Positions 16,973 through 25,571 of a stretch of DNA of 64,000 bases are shown in pieces. How positions within the stretch are numbered: the stretch's first letter is position 1; each line of letters opens with the position of its first letter. The translations under genes were made by a program, and so were the position numbers. Origin of the DNA: JAPXLN01 sp033809515. GTDB taxonomy: Bacteria > Bacillota > Sulfobacillia > Fermentithermobacillales > Fermentithermobacillaceae. The notes under the pieces are model-generated. The model did no database searches and had not been told where the DNA came from. It was given only the letters and a program-made list of their open reading frames with translations. The DNA is taken from assembly GCA_033809515.1 (NCBI GenBank), contig JAPXLN010000004.1, positions 49,147 to 113,146 of the forward strand. Reading direction: 5' to 3'.

Positions 16973-16983
16973 GGGGACTGCCG

Positions 16984-18126
16984 ATGTACCGGACAAGGCC
17001 CGGGATACTCCGGATATTTGCTTATGCCGCCATGGTTGCCATGCTTTCAGGTCTACTTCCGATCCCTTCAGGATCTCTGTGCAGTTCTTCCAGAGACTCT
17101 CTGTCTGACCTTGAAAAAGCTGTGCTGCTTAGAGAAGGCGACAGAGGTGAGGCGATCAAATCTCTCCAGAAGGTTCTGGAGGCTTTGGGCTATTCGGCCG
17201 GTTCGGCAGACGGTATCTTCGGGAGTCAGACCCGCTCTGCAGTGGTGAGATTCCAGAAAGATTCAGGGCTTCTTGCAGACGGGATTGTAGGTCCTTCCAC
17301 TTTGAGCAATCTGGCCGGCCGTTATGACCGTCAGTATCCGCCCGAAACCCATACTGTAAGGCGCGGAGAAACTCTTTGGGACATCGGACAGCGTTACGGG
17401 GTTCCTGTTGCGAACCTGATGGCTGCAAACCATATCAAGGATTCCAATCTCATTTATGCAGGACAACTTCTGGTAGTACGGCAGGCTGTGGAAAGCGAAG
17501 TTCCAAAAGATCCGGGGCCGGACAATGAACCTGTCCTTGAAGTCCCTTCAGAACCTTCTTTTCCTGCGCCGGTTCAAGGGATATGTCTGACTTTCAATGA
17601 CGGCCCTGACACGGCCACCACAGGGACTATTTTGGCCATTCTGGAAAAGTACGGGTTGAAGGCGACATTTTTCGTGATAGGGAAGAAGGCAGCGGCGAAT
17701 CCGGATCTTGTGAGGCAAATAGCTTCTGCAGGCCACATAATCGGTGTCCATGGTTACGACCATAAGCTGCTGGCAGGTCTTTCTGCAAAAGAGGTTGCGG
17801 GCGATATGCAGAAAGCGGTAGACATTATTCAGCAAATCACGGGAATGAGGCCGTGGCTTTACCGTCCTCCCGGAGGAGCTCTTGATGAAATCCAGATCCG
17901 GGAGGCGGGGAAGCTGGGCCTTCAGGTCATGATGTGGACCAATATTGGCGGCGCTGACTTGGGTGCCTCGTCTTCCCAGGAGGTCATTGACAGGGTACTG
18001 AAAAGCGCAAGTCACGGCGGCATTGTCCTTCTTCACGAAGGGCTTCAGCATACGGTTGAAGCTTTGCCCCTTCTTGTAGAAAGCCTGGCGCGACAGAGAT
18101 TCGGTTTCAGAAACCCAGTGCGGTAA
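16984..18126 (+). CDS. Exported PG-binding/LysM/NodB-domain protein
   Basis: 380 aa. Signal peptide (about 10-32), a PG_binding_1 domain (about 48-108, LQKVLEALGY then GIFGSQTRSAVVRFQ), one LysM repeat (about 118-163, HTVRRGETLWDIGQRYGV), a Pro-rich linker, and a NodB deacetylase domain (about 195-375). It should bind peptidoglycan outside the cell, and is probably a cell-wall or cortex protein. NodB motif 1 reads TFNDGPD, so the catalytic-base aspartate of TFDDGP is asparagine; the metal ligands (second Asp, HGYDH) and RPPGG remain. It may be inactive, a slow deacetylase, or a binding protein. Confidence 0.85.
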   Translation: MYRTRPGILRIFAYAAMVAMLSGLLPIPSGSLCSSSRDSLSDLEKAVLLREGDRGEAIKSLQKVLEALGYSAGSADGIFGSQTRSAVVRFQKDSGLLADGIVGPSTLSNLAGRYDRQYPPETHTVRRGETLWDIGQRYGVPVANLMAANHIKDSNLIYAGQLLVVRQAVESEVPKDPGPDNEPVLEVPSEPSFPAPVQGICLTFNDGPDTATTGTILAILEKYGLKATFFVIGKKAAANPDLVRQIASAGHIIGVHGYDHKLLAGLSAKEVAGDMQKAVDIIQQITGMRPWLYRPPGGALDEIQIREAGKLGLQVMMWTNIGGADLGASSSQEVIDRVLKSASHGGIVLLHEGLQHTVEALPLLVESLARQRFGFRNPVR

Positions 18127-18146
18127 CCGCGTACGGCAAATGCCAG

Positions 18147-18695
18147 CTACTGAACCTGTCCGGGTCCGGCAGATTCTTTTGCCCACTGGGAAACTGATTT
18201 GACCAACTGGGTCATTTCAGATACGGCCACACTCTGGAACATGGCGCTCTGGGCATCAGCAAGGGCCGAGACCGCTTGTTGCAAGGCCATGGCAACCTGA
18301 CGGTCTGCCTTACATTGCTGCGCTCCCAGTTCTGTGCCTAGTTGAGTGACTAACCCGTCAATGTGCGCTACGCTGTTGCGAAGGGATTCGTCTCCCTGGG
18401 AAACAACCGATGCTATCTGTTGGGATATGCCAAATAACGTATCGATGGTTCCAGAGTCAGCTACATGAGTGGACGCTTTGGACAGAGAACTCTGGAGGCT
18501 TTGCTCAGTGGCCATTTGCTGTTCTCTTATTGTGTTTTGCACCTTGGATATTGCGTCTTCAATTTTCTCAGCAGGTGTTACAGGAGTGCCGGTTCCGGGA
18601 GGCTTGAAAGTACGTCTCAGCTCGTCTACCACAACTGAGGCGGGTTTCGCGTCGGTATCCACGGTGCCGGTAAGGTAGTCTTCATTCTTGGGCAT
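18147..18695 (-). CDS. Hypothetical helical protein
   Basis: 182 aa, no family recognised. Ala/Gln/Ser-rich with long predicted helices from about residue 40 to the end, no membrane segment and no cysteine cluster; overall it looks like an elongated coiled-coil protein. Start at ATG 18695 has AAAGGAG about 11 bases upstream; the longer frame to 18725 lacks a ribosome site. Divergent from the small gene at 18832. Could be a spore or structural protein, but nothing proves this. Confidence 0.6.
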   Translation of the reverse strand: MPKNEDYLTGTVDTDAKPASVVVDELRRTFKPPGTGTPVTPAEKIEDAISKVQNTIREQQMATEQSLQSSLSKASTHVADSGTIDTLFGISQQIASVVSQGDESLRNSVAHIDGLVTQLGTELGAQQCKADRQVAMALQQAVSALADAQSAMFQSVAVSEMTQLVKSVSQWAKESAGPGQVQ

Positions 18696-18831
18696 GCAGC
18701 ACAAACTCCTTTCGTTCGCTTCCATGCCTATTGTTCTCGGCCGGCGAAAGAGCTATGACACTGTTTTGACCGGAACATGCAGGGAAAAACGGGGAAAAGG
18801 TCGAAAACCCGTGCTTAGGAGGTGTGTCTCG

Positions 18832-19131
18832 ATGTCGAAGTTTCTCCGGGTTGGCCTGATCGCAGATACTATTAACGACATCATTGAAGCTTCGTCTTTG
18901 CTCATGGATAAGACAGATAAGGACGAACCGGGAACCCGGCAAATCGCAAGGGACATCCACGACATGGCGACGAACCTTCTTGAGTTTATGTCCAGGTTGA
19001 GTTCTGAACCTATCATCTATACCGGTGAGGGTTCCACTGACCAGGTAATAGACATGCTGGAGCGGCTGCTCAAACAGACAGAGACGGCCGGAGCATCCGG
19101 AGCGCCGGGAGCATCCGAGGCATCTGAGTAG
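18832..19131 (+). CDS. Hypothetical small helical protein
   Basis: 99 aa, unrecognised. A helical core (IADTINDIIEASSLLMD; ARDIHDMATNLLEFM) and an Ala/Ser/Gly/Glu-rich tail. The ATG at 18832 has TAGGAGGTG upstream; the longer open frame to 18688 has no site. It lies opposite the other hypothetical at 18147-18695 and upstream of the FmdB gene. Confidence 0.62.
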   Translation: MSKFLRVGLIADTINDIIEASSLLMDKTDKDEPGTRQIARDIHDMATNLLEFMSRLSSEPIIYTGEGSTDQVIDMLERLLKQTETAGASGAPGASEASE

Positions 19132-19183
19132 GGATTTGCCTTCCTGAAGAGTCACGGTGTACACTGTTTCAGGGGGTGCAGCC

Positions 19184-19390
19184 ATGCCGATTTTTGAGTA
19201 CAAGTGCAATGAATGCGGAAGGGTCTTCGAGACGTTTGTGAGAGGAAAAGAGAAGCTTGCTTGCCCCTCCTGCGGTTCCCAGACTCTGACGAAGCTTTTG
19301 TCCAGGTTCAGCACATCGAGACGTGGGGAGTCGGGAAGCAGTGGGTGCAGCACTTGCTCAGGCGGCAACTGCTCGACTTGCGGGAAGTAG
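19184..19390 (+). CDS. FmdB-family zinc-ribbon protein
   Basis: 68 aa. N-terminal zinc ribbon with paired CNECG and CPSCG (MPIFEYKCNECGRVFE), the signature of the FmdB putative regulatory family, then a Ser/Gly/Cys-rich tail ending CSTCSGGNCSTCGK. The tail holds five extra cysteines that may bind a second metal. ATG 19184 follows AGGGGGTG; an in-frame GTG at 19157 is less well placed. Confidence 0.85.
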   Translation: MPIFEYKCNECGRVFETFVRGKEKLACPSCGSQTLTKLLSRFSTSRRGESGSSGCSTCSGGNCSTCGK

Positions 19391-19596
19391 GCCTAGACCC
19401 ACTGATGGCATCTACGAAAAACGGCACAGGCACTCTCGAAGCAAACATCAACGAGTTGTTTCACGGCTTCAATCCTGACATAAGTTGCTATGTATTGGGT
19501 AGATCTAGCATGGGGGTACTGGATGATTCAAGTCTTGTCAGACTAGGCAGACCCAGGTACGTAAATCTGTCACGGAACTTGAAAGGAGGTGCGCTC

Positions 19597-20052
19597 ATGT
19601 CCCAGGAAAACCCCGACGCCAAGGTAAAGGATTTGTGGTCTAAGCTGAGCCAGACGATTAAGTCGGGGGCGGAGACCATTGTTCAGGAGACTAAGGAACT
19701 GACCAGAATGGGTAAGCTGCGGGTGGACCTTATGGCCCTTGAGAACGAACGGGGCAGAAAGCATGAGGACATTGGTCGCAAAGCTCATGAGCTTCACAAA
19801 GAGGGCATTGTGTTCCCTGAAGAGCTGTCTAAGCTGTTTGAGTCGGTGAATGACACCGAACTACGCATCCAGGCTAAGAAAGCTGAGATCGAGAAAGCTC
19901 GCAAAGAGAGTGAGCAAGCTAAAGAGAAACCGGCGGAAGTGGAGATTGTGTGTGAAGTCCTCGAAAAAGAGGGAAGGTTTTGCACCAATTGCGGCGCAGA
20001 GGCTGAACAAGCTGACGTGTACTGTTCCCAGTGTGGCACTAAGCTGATCTAG
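19597..20052 (+). CDS. Coiled-coil protein with C-terminal zinc ribbon
   Basis: 151 aa. Residues about 10-110 are charged and helical, probably coiled coil (SKLSQTIKSGAETIVQ; AKKAEIEKARKESEQAKEK); the last 25 residues are a zinc ribbon CTNCGAEAEQADVYCSQCG. ATG 19597 with AAAGGAGGTG 7 bases upstream is clear; the same frame continues open to 19213 but that part is the FmdB gene in another phase. Many Bacillota have such zinc-ribbon helical proteins without known function. Confidence 0.75.
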   Translation: MSQENPDAKVKDLWSKLSQTIKSGAETIVQETKELTRMGKLRVDLMALENERGRKHEDIGRKAHELHKEGIVFPEELSKLFESVNDTELRIQAKKAEIEKARKESEQAKEKPAEVEIVCEVLEKEGRFCTNCGAEAEQADVYCSQCGTKLI

Positions 20053-20067
20053 TGCAAGGTGAAACGG

Positions 20068-20094
20068 GTGCGGGCCCCGTGAAGGGGCCCGTAC
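20068..20094 (+). terminator. Strong GC hairpin upstream of folD
   Basis: GTGCGGGCCCC (20068-20078) pairs with GGGGCCCGTAC (20084-20094), one G-U pair, 5-base loop. It is followed by GATTTCATG and so lacks a proper T-run. It probably terminates the zinc-ribbon gene. Confidence 0.55.
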
Positions 20095-20109
20095 GATTTC
20101 ATGGGGTTA

Positions 20110-20154
20110 CAACGCGGCTTGCGAAACAGCCGGAAGGTGATCAGGACGGCGTTG
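20110..20154 (+). promoter_or_regulatory. Possible structured leader of folD
   Basis: CAACGC (20110-20115) pairs with GCGTTG (20149-20154), enclosing a small GGCT/AGCC hairpin (20116-20131). It does not match the tetrahydrofolate riboswitch consensus as I know it. Listed only as a structure that might exist in the folD 5' leader. Confidence 0.2.
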
Positions 20155-20206
20155 TTGAATGCTGCCGTAGAATCACTGTGAAGTTATCTTGAGAGAGGGG
20201 ACTGAC

Positions 20207-21082
20207 ATGGCGGCTACGATCATAGATGGCAAGTACATAGCTCGTATCATACGGGAAGAGGTTCGAGGGGAGGTAGCTTCTCTCAAGGAGAGAAACGTTA
20301 CCCCCAAGATGGCTGTAATACTGGTAGGCGACGACCCTGCTTCCGTCCTTTATGCACGGGCGAAAGAAAAGGCCTGCAAAGCTTCAGGGATAGATTTTGA
20401 GATGTATCGCTTTGAAGCTGACGCAAACGAGACTGAAGTTGTTGCCAAACTTGACGAGCTTGGGGACGACCCTTGCGTCCACGGGATTATGGTTGAACTG
20501 CCTCTGCCGCGGCACATGAACAAAGAAAAGGTCATGATGGCCATTGACCCCGACAAAGACGTAGATGGGATTAACCCGATTAACCGGGGCAGGATGTTCA
20601 CCAGGAAGGAAGGACTTTTTCCCGTAACTCCCCAAAGCTGCATTGAGATTCTGAAAAGACAGGGGATCTCGCTGGAAGGTAAGAACGTATGTCTTATTGG
20701 CAGAGGCGATACCGTCGGAAAGCCTCTGATCTTCCTTCTGCTTAACGAGAACGCTACCGTTACCGTGTGTCACACGAGGACCCAGGATCTTGCCAGGCAT
20801 ACAAGAGCAGCTGACATTGTTGTGGCTGCGGCCGGGAAAGCAGGGCTTGTGACCAAGGATATGGTGCGGGAAGGTTCCATAGTTGTAGACGCCGGGATCA
20901 ACGAAGTAGACGGAAAAACCGTGGGCGATGTGGATTTCCAGGGCGTGTCCGAGGTTGCAGGCGCTATTACCCCGGTTCCCGGTGGGGTTGGCAGCCTGAC
21001 TACGGCGCTCATTCAGAAGAACCTCTTGAAGGCCGTAAAGCTTTCGGAGGAGCGAGGGAAGCTGGGGGGAGGGAAATCATGA
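20207..21082 (+). CDS. folD: Bifunctional methylene-THF dehydrogenase/methenyl-THF cyclohydrolase
   Basis: 291 aa. Interconverts 5,10-methylene-, methenyl- and 10-formyl-THF in the cytoplasm. Active-site YxxxK is present in LYARAKEKA, with DVDGINPIN, PVTPQS (PCTP in most), and GRGDTVGKPL for NADP binding. ATG 20207 is preferred over TTG 20189 on spacing. Its stop overlaps the start of fchA by four bases (ATGA), so they are cotranscribed; such pairs serve C1 metabolism, including the methyl branch of acetogenesis. Confidence 0.97.
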   Translation: MAATIIDGKYIARIIREEVRGEVASLKERNVTPKMAVILVGDDPASVLYARAKEKACKASGIDFEMYRFEADANETEVVAKLDELGDDPCVHGIMVELPLPRHMNKEKVMMAIDPDKDVDGINPINRGRMFTRKEGLFPVTPQSCIEILKRQGISLEGKNVCLIGRGDTVGKPLIFLLLNENATVTVCHTRTQDLARHTRAADIVVAAAGKAGLVTKDMVREGSIVVDAGINEVDGKTVGDVDFQGVSEVAGAITPVPGGVGSLTTALIQKNLLKAVKLSEERGKLGGGKS

Positions 21083-21717
21083 GCGAGCTTTTTGACTCCA
21101 GTCTGCGCCATGTACTCAAGGTATCGGCTTCAAGCGAACCAACGCCGGGAGGCGGCAGCGTTGCAGCTATTGCAGGCGGTTTTGCAGCTGCCATGACCGC
21201 CATGGTAGCTAACCTTACCATAGGGAAGAAGAGATACCGGGATGTCGAAGCTCAGGTAACGAGCATTCGTGACAAAGCCCTGTGTCTTATGAATCGAGCT
21301 GAGGATCTGGTTGAGTCTGATATGGCCCAGTTCAACCGCTTCATGGACTGCTATAAGATGGCTGTGTCTACTCCGGAGGAGAAAGAGCGGCGCGAGCATC
21401 TTGTTCAGGAAGCACTCAAGGGGGCAACTGAGACGCCTCTGGAGATCGCCCGGATGTGCCTTGATATCCTGACCCTTGTTGATGAGATATCCCCTATTGG
21501 AAGCAAGATGGCCATAAGCGATGCCGGAGTGGCCGCCTTTTTGGCTGAGGCAGGCCTGCAGGCGGCACTCCTCAATGTAGATATCAACGTCCCCCAGATA
21601 AAGGACGAGAAATTCGCCAACCAGGCCCTTCGAGAGAAGGAGGGCCTGATTGCCCGGGCCAAGGAATTCAGGGAACGGTCAACTGCTACTGTTTCCGGTC
21701 GGATTCGGGGTTCCTGA
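21079..21717 (+). CDS. fchA: Methenyl-THF cyclohydrolase / formiminotransferase-cyclodeaminase family
   Basis: 212 aa, standard for the cyclodeaminase-like family. SEPTPGGGSVAAIAGGFAAAM and EISPIGSKMAISDAGVAA are diagnostic. In Clostridia the free-standing gene is called fchA and performs methenyl-THF cyclohydrolysis or formimino-THF deamination. Overlap with folD by 4 bases makes a two-gene C1 operon. The 3' end overlaps the convergent YmaF-like gene by 32 bases. Confidence 0.92.
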   Translation: MSELFDSSLRHVLKVSASSEPTPGGGSVAAIAGGFAAAMTAMVANLTIGKKRYRDVEAQVTSIRDKALCLMNRAEDLVESDMAQFNRFMDCYKMAVSTPEEKERREHLVQEALKGATETPLEIARMCLDILTLVDEISPIGSKMAISDAGVAAFLAEAGLQAALLNVDINVPQIKDEKFANQALREKEGLIARAKEFRERSTATVSGRIRGS

Positions 21718-22123
21718 ACGGGAACCTGAATCTCGGACGGCGCCTTTCTTCGGTTTCCGGCTGGCTTGTGCTCTGTGCGCGGGTCAGCCGGGGCCTTCTA
21801 GGGTTTCTGGGTGGCCTCTGGTAGCCTGTGTATACTTCGTAGGTATGACTGTGTTGATCATCTACGCTTGTGGTGCCCTGTATTTGGTGGACGTGTCCCA
21901 TCAGGGCCGGCACCTGAATGCTGCTGGTTCCAAACATCCGGTGAGTATGGTTTCTGGCCACTCTAGTTTCGTTGGCGTAGTTGTGGACATGTCCCGATGC
22001 CACGTAGGTTTGGATTGAAGCGGTCCCGGTGAAGGTATGGAAGTGGTCCAAATCCACCGATGTTCTTCCAAAGTAGTCGTGGACATGCTCGGGATCAGGA
22101 CTCTGGATCCTTTCTGAATCCAC
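21686..22123 (-). CDS. YmaF-like His-rich repeat protein
   Basis: 145 aa. About five degenerate repeats of roughly 15-20 residues run from 13 to 93, each with HxH and a GxTS-like turn (HVHDYFGRTS, HFHTFTGTAS, HVHNYANETR, HTHRMFGTSS, HVHQIQGTTS, HSHTYEV), followed by an Arg/Pro-rich basic tail. The pattern matches the YmaF family of Bacillus, whose function is unknown; metal binding by the histidines is a reasonable guess. GTG start with AAGGAGGCG 8 bases upstream. Confidence 0.78.
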   Translation of the reverse strand: MDSERIQSPDPEHVHDYFGRTSVDLDHFHTFTGTASIQTYVASGHVHNYANETRVARNHTHRMFGTSSIQVPALMGHVHQIQGTTSVDDQHSHTYEVYTGYQRPPRNPRRPRLTRAQSTSQPETEERRRPRFRFPFRNPESDRKQ

Positions 22124-22211
22124 GCCGCTCGCCTCCTTACAAAGGCTTCGTATCAGAAAATCATATGAGACGGTGCCGGCATATGTGAAAAGGTCTTTTC
22201 ATTTGATGCGA

Positions 22212-22661
22212 CTACATCCTTCCCAGAAGGTCCGTCCAACTGGCGTTGACCGTCACGTTAGACAGTTCAACCAGCAGATTACTCTCGCTCAAATGCAGGC
22301 GTTTAACGGTCAAGTCCAGCAATTTCCCGTTGGAAGACTTTATAAGATCGATATCCACTAGACTGTAGCCCGTGTACATAGCTCCCGGTATGGCAGCTAT
22401 TAAAGGACGAACCGTGTTGTTCCAGCTAAACTTCACAGGAGGCCGTACTTTTAACCTGATAAGGGCGCCGGAAAAGGACTGGATTTCCATTCTGACCTTA
22501 ACAGGCAGTCCGTAACTGGCCGGAGATTTCAGGGTGACCTCCAGGGCGCCTTCACTCAGAGAAACCCGGGTTATCTCAGTCCCTTCGGGCAGAGGGAGGC
22601 TTCGAAACAGCGCAGAGACTTCCCCGGGAGAGAGCACTATCAGAAAAGCGTCAATCTGCAT
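22212..22661 (-). CDS. Hypothetical beta-rich protein
   Basis: 149 aa, no family identified with confidence. Alternating hydrophobic pattern (TRVSLSEGALEVTLKSPA; VKVRMEIQSFSGALIRLKV; LDLTVKRLHLSESNLLVEL) suggests a beta-sandwich, somewhat like DUF2993/lipid-binding folds. No signal peptide or cysteine. ATG with AAAGGAGAGG upstream. Divergent from the small gene at 22808. Confidence 0.62.
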   Translation of the reverse strand: MQIDAFLIVLSPGEVSALFRSLPLPEGTEITRVSLSEGALEVTLKSPASYGLPVKVRMEIQSFSGALIRLKVRPPVKFSWNNTVRPLIAAIPGAMYTGYSLVDIDLIKSSNGKLLDLTVKRLHLSESNLLVELSNVTVNASWTDLLGRM

Positions 22662-22807
22662 GGCGTGGCCTCTCCTTTCCTTTGACCTTTTGCATAACCC
22701 TATGTCTGCAGGCGCCTTCTTGCTACAAGAACAAGGTTGGCCTGATTAACATAATATTTATTGCCGGAGGCCAATGTGCAGAGCGTGGATTTGGATGGTG
22801 ACTGATC

Positions 22808-23206
22808 TTGGGTTTTGCAGGGCTTTTTCGCCGGGCGCTATCGTCTTTGGGGGCAGCTTTGTCTCTAACTCCTAAGCCGCCAGACGTGAAAAGGGCCTCC
22901 TGGCAGTGGAAGGAGATTTCCTCCCATGCCGGCTGCACTGATGTATCCAGGGGCAGTGCTGAGGTGCTTCTGGACGGTCTTGCCATCAGACTGAGGTGCG
23001 AAAACCGGCTGGACGTACCATATGAAACGACCGTAGTGGTGCCGCGGGTAGAGATCGCCAGGCGTTATGAGGGCGGACAGTTGGTCGAGACAACCCTGGT
23101 TTACTCATCCATAACGGTGGTTCACTCGCCCAGGCCCTTGAGCTCTTCGTCACCCCGGGGATTTGCAGAGCTACAGGAATCTGCAGAGCCCCGGGGTGAC
23201 CAGTAA
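22808..23206 (+). CDS. Hypothetical protein
   Basis: 132 aa, unrecognised. A short amphipathic N-terminus (FAGLFRRALSSLGAALS), then alternating beta-like residues and a Ser/Pro/Arg-rich tail. TTG start with no convincing Shine-Dalgarno, and a perfect 12-bp inverted repeat within the last 60 bases, so the extent is uncertain. Confidence 0.42.
   Translation: MGFAGLFRRALSSLGAALSLTPKPPDVKRASWQWKEISSHAGCTDVSRGSAEVLLDGLAIRLRCENRLDVPYETTVVVPRVEIARRYEGGQLVETTLVYSSITVVHSPRPLSSSSPRGFAELQESAEPRGDQ
23149..23200. terminator. Inverted repeat at the end of the 22808 gene
   Basis: GTCACCCCGGGG (23149-23160) and CCCCGGGGTGAC (23189-23200) are perfect complements with a 28-base loop. It sits between convergent genes and inside the predicted coding tail, and probably acts as a shared terminator. 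Confidence 0.45.
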
Positions 23207-23228
23207 GTTCTGTTTCTGTCAGTTCTCC

Positions 23229-25439
23229 TCAGTCATGAGCTGATATTGCCCAGACGCTCCCCTGGGTGTCCGCTACGACTATCACAGGAAGCATTTTGCC
23301 TCTTTCCTCGGAGAAACCTTTGGTTAGCAGCGGTTTCATTAGGATGTAGGAGTTCGTCAACTTGACATCAAACGCAGTATCCCGTGTGGTGATCTTGAGC
23401 AGCCCGCGATATCCCCCGGTAACCCATACATCCTCGTTAATCGCAGGCGAGATAAAGTGAGTGGAGCTTCCCTCTGTATATCCCAGAACCGTACCTGTCC
23501 ACGGTGATATGAGAGTCAGCCCGCCACCGTAGGTTCCGACGGCGACACAACGGCCTGATCCTTTGAAAGGTCCGCCGCTAAGGGCCGCAGTCGGAGACTG
23601 AAGTGTGCCTCTTGCTGTGTATTTCCAGGATGCTTCGCCGGTAGCAGGATCCAGTGCCCAAAGGTGACTTCCTCCTGACTGTGTGTCATAAGGCGTAACG
23701 GTTAGGACTCTGTTGGCGAAATAGACCGGGTCTGCCCACGGCGAATAGTAAATCTGTCTGCCAAGGGCAGTTTCCCATACCAGGGTTCCGTTTGTTTGGT
23801 CCAGAGCGTAGAGGCTATTGTCCCATGCGCCGAAGAATATCTTGTCTTGTCCTTGAGCAGGAGTGCAGGCTACAGCTCCCCTGGCCTGAAACTCCCACTG
23901 CTTTACGCCAAGAAATGCATTTAGGGAGTAGACTTTGCCTGAAGGCGATCCAATGTAAACGGACTTTCCCGACCTGCCGGGATAGACTGCCGGAGCAGCG
24001 CAGAATCCGGCGGGATCAACCGTCGTCCGCCATATCAAGCTTCCGTCTCTTGAGTCTATGCAAATTACATGGCCGGAATGGGTGCCAAATATGATTCTGT
24101 GGCCATCAACTGTGCCGCCTCCCCAGGGGGAGCCTGCATTATAGGTCCAAGCCACAGTCCCGTCCTGGATATTGAGACACACGATCTTCCCGTCCCTTGT
24201 TCCCACAACCACTTTGCCCGGATCTACCGCAAGTAGATTGCCGACTGCAGATCCTTCTAAGTTTGCTTCCCACAGAATGTGACTGCCGTTTTTGTGAAAG
24301 GTCCTGATGCAATAGTAAGGGCCGTCTGAAGTTCTCATTCGTAGTGTGAGGGTGTGAGTCCCTTCGGCGTACTTGCTCACGTCCAGGCTGAATTCATGAT
24401 GACCCTCGTTCTTTTGACCAAGGTCCACATAAGCATCTGTGTCTACTTGAGCCTCTACGTTACCTGAGAGGTCAAGGGTGTAGTCGCCCTCGAGGATCCC
24501 GTCTTTCAGCGCAACGGTCAAATTTTTGATGGGGTTGGCATAGGGTTTCCCTGTGATTGACCCTACCAGAACAGGTTGTGACAGATCCTTAGCGGCGTCT
24601 ACAGAGTACACCCTCATCTCAGAGCCGCTCACTTCTACAACGGCGTAAGCTGCGTCAAGAAGAGCTCCCGCCATGAAAAAGTCACATCCCTGCACTCTCC
24701 AGGGGATGAAACAGTGTCCGTGACCGCTGAATACTGCGCGAATGTTGTACTTATCCAGAAGATCGATGACAAGGCCGTCGGAATCCTGAAACTCTCTAGG
24801 CTGATAGCAGAGGGGATGATGCGAGAAGATGGCCACAGGCCGGCTATTCGGAACGGCGCTCAAGTCTTGCTCCAGCCACCTAATGGTTTCAGGACCCAAT
24901 GTTCCCAGGGTTTCCCCGGGGAAGGTAGTGTTAAGAACCACAAAATGCCAAAGGCCGTAGTCAAAGGAATATGCAGGTGAACCGAATCGCGCAGAAAAGT
25001 TAGCCCCGTGAGGATCTTGCCACTTTGATTCGTGGTTGCCGAGAGTTGCATAGACAGGGAAGGGCAAGATGCTTATCTCATCAGTGAAACGGTCGTACTG
25101 AGACGCACTTCCCGTTTCTGTTATGTCGCCCATGTGTATCATGAACGCTGCATCTTCGAACTGCTCTTTAATATGTCCAAGAGCCAGCCGGGTGTTGGCA
25201 TTGCCTCTTGAGTCGCCCAGGTGGCTGTCAGAGGCCAGGATGAACCTAAACTCTGTCTGGCGCTGGTATCCGGTTAGCCTGGCTCGCGTGGAGCCGGCAG
25301 CAAGAGACGTCTGGCCGGCCCATGCAAGGGAGATCAGGGCAGCTGCCAGGAAAACGAGAGGCAGCTTAACTCTCAGCTCCCGGGCTTTTCGTTTCCAGCC
25401 ACATACTGTAAAATTGCTCCTGAGACTGTAGGATTTCAT
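23229..25439 (-). CDS. Exported calcineurin-like phosphoesterase fused to PQQ-type beta-propeller
   Basis: 736 aa. Signal peptide (about 23-47), then a metallophosphoesterase domain (about 60-290) with all metal motifs: SDSHLGD, MGDITE, LGNHES, FSHHP and GHGHCF. A middle beta domain (about 290-390) follows, then a seven- to eight-bladed propeller made of PQQ/WD-like repeats (about 390-730; VVGTRDGKIVCLNIQDGT, ALDPATGEASWKY, etc.). The protein is probably exported and surface-bound; substrate unknown. ATG 25439 has GGAGGTCC upstream. The mature N-terminus carries ARLTGYQ, also seen in the CapA-SLH protein here. Confidence 0.82.
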   Translation of the reverse strand: MKSYSLRSNFTVCGWKRKARELRVKLPLVFLAAALISLAWAGQTSLAAGSTRARLTGYQRQTEFRFILASDSHLGDSRGNANTRLALGHIKEQFEDAAFMIHMGDITETGSASQYDRFTDEISILPFPVYATLGNHESKWQDPHGANFSARFGSPAYSFDYGLWHFVVLNTTFPGETLGTLGPETIRWLEQDLSAVPNSRPVAIFSHHPLCYQPREFQDSDGLVIDLLDKYNIRAVFSGHGHCFIPWRVQGCDFFMAGALLDAAYAVVEVSGSEMRVYSVDAAKDLSQPVLVGSITGKPYANPIKNLTVALKDGILEGDYTLDLSGNVEAQVDTDAYVDLGQKNEGHHEFSLDVSKYAEGTHTLTLRMRTSDGPYYCIRTFHKNGSHILWEANLEGSAVGNLLAVDPGKVVVGTRDGKIVCLNIQDGTVAWTYNAGSPWGGGTVDGHRIIFGTHSGHVICIDSRDGSLIWRTTVDPAGFCAAPAVYPGRSGKSVYIGSPSGKVYSLNAFLGVKQWEFQARGAVACTPAQGQDKIFFGAWDNSLYALDQTNGTLVWETALGRQIYYSPWADPVYFANRVLTVTPYDTQSGGSHLWALDPATGEASWKYTARGTLQSPTAALSGGPFKGSGRCVAVGTYGGGLTLISPWTGTVLGYTEGSSTHFISPAINEDVWVTGGYRGLLKITTRDTAFDVKLTNSYILMKPLLTKGFSEERGKMLPVIVVADTQGSVWAISAHD

Positions 25440-25571
25440 GGCGGACCTCCGGTATCTAGGGTTATGTTTACCACTGATTGGTATGACGCCAAAGACATGG
25501 TGTGAGTTCCGCCGGGCACGTCAGGAACCTGGCTGTAGGTTTTTCGTCTTAAGGAAACAGGAGGGATGTTA

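Noticed and set aside
20110..20206. Tetrahydrofolate riboswitch before folD
   Set aside because: Some pairing is possible, but the conserved core of THF riboswitches as I know it is not seen. A covariance search would decide.
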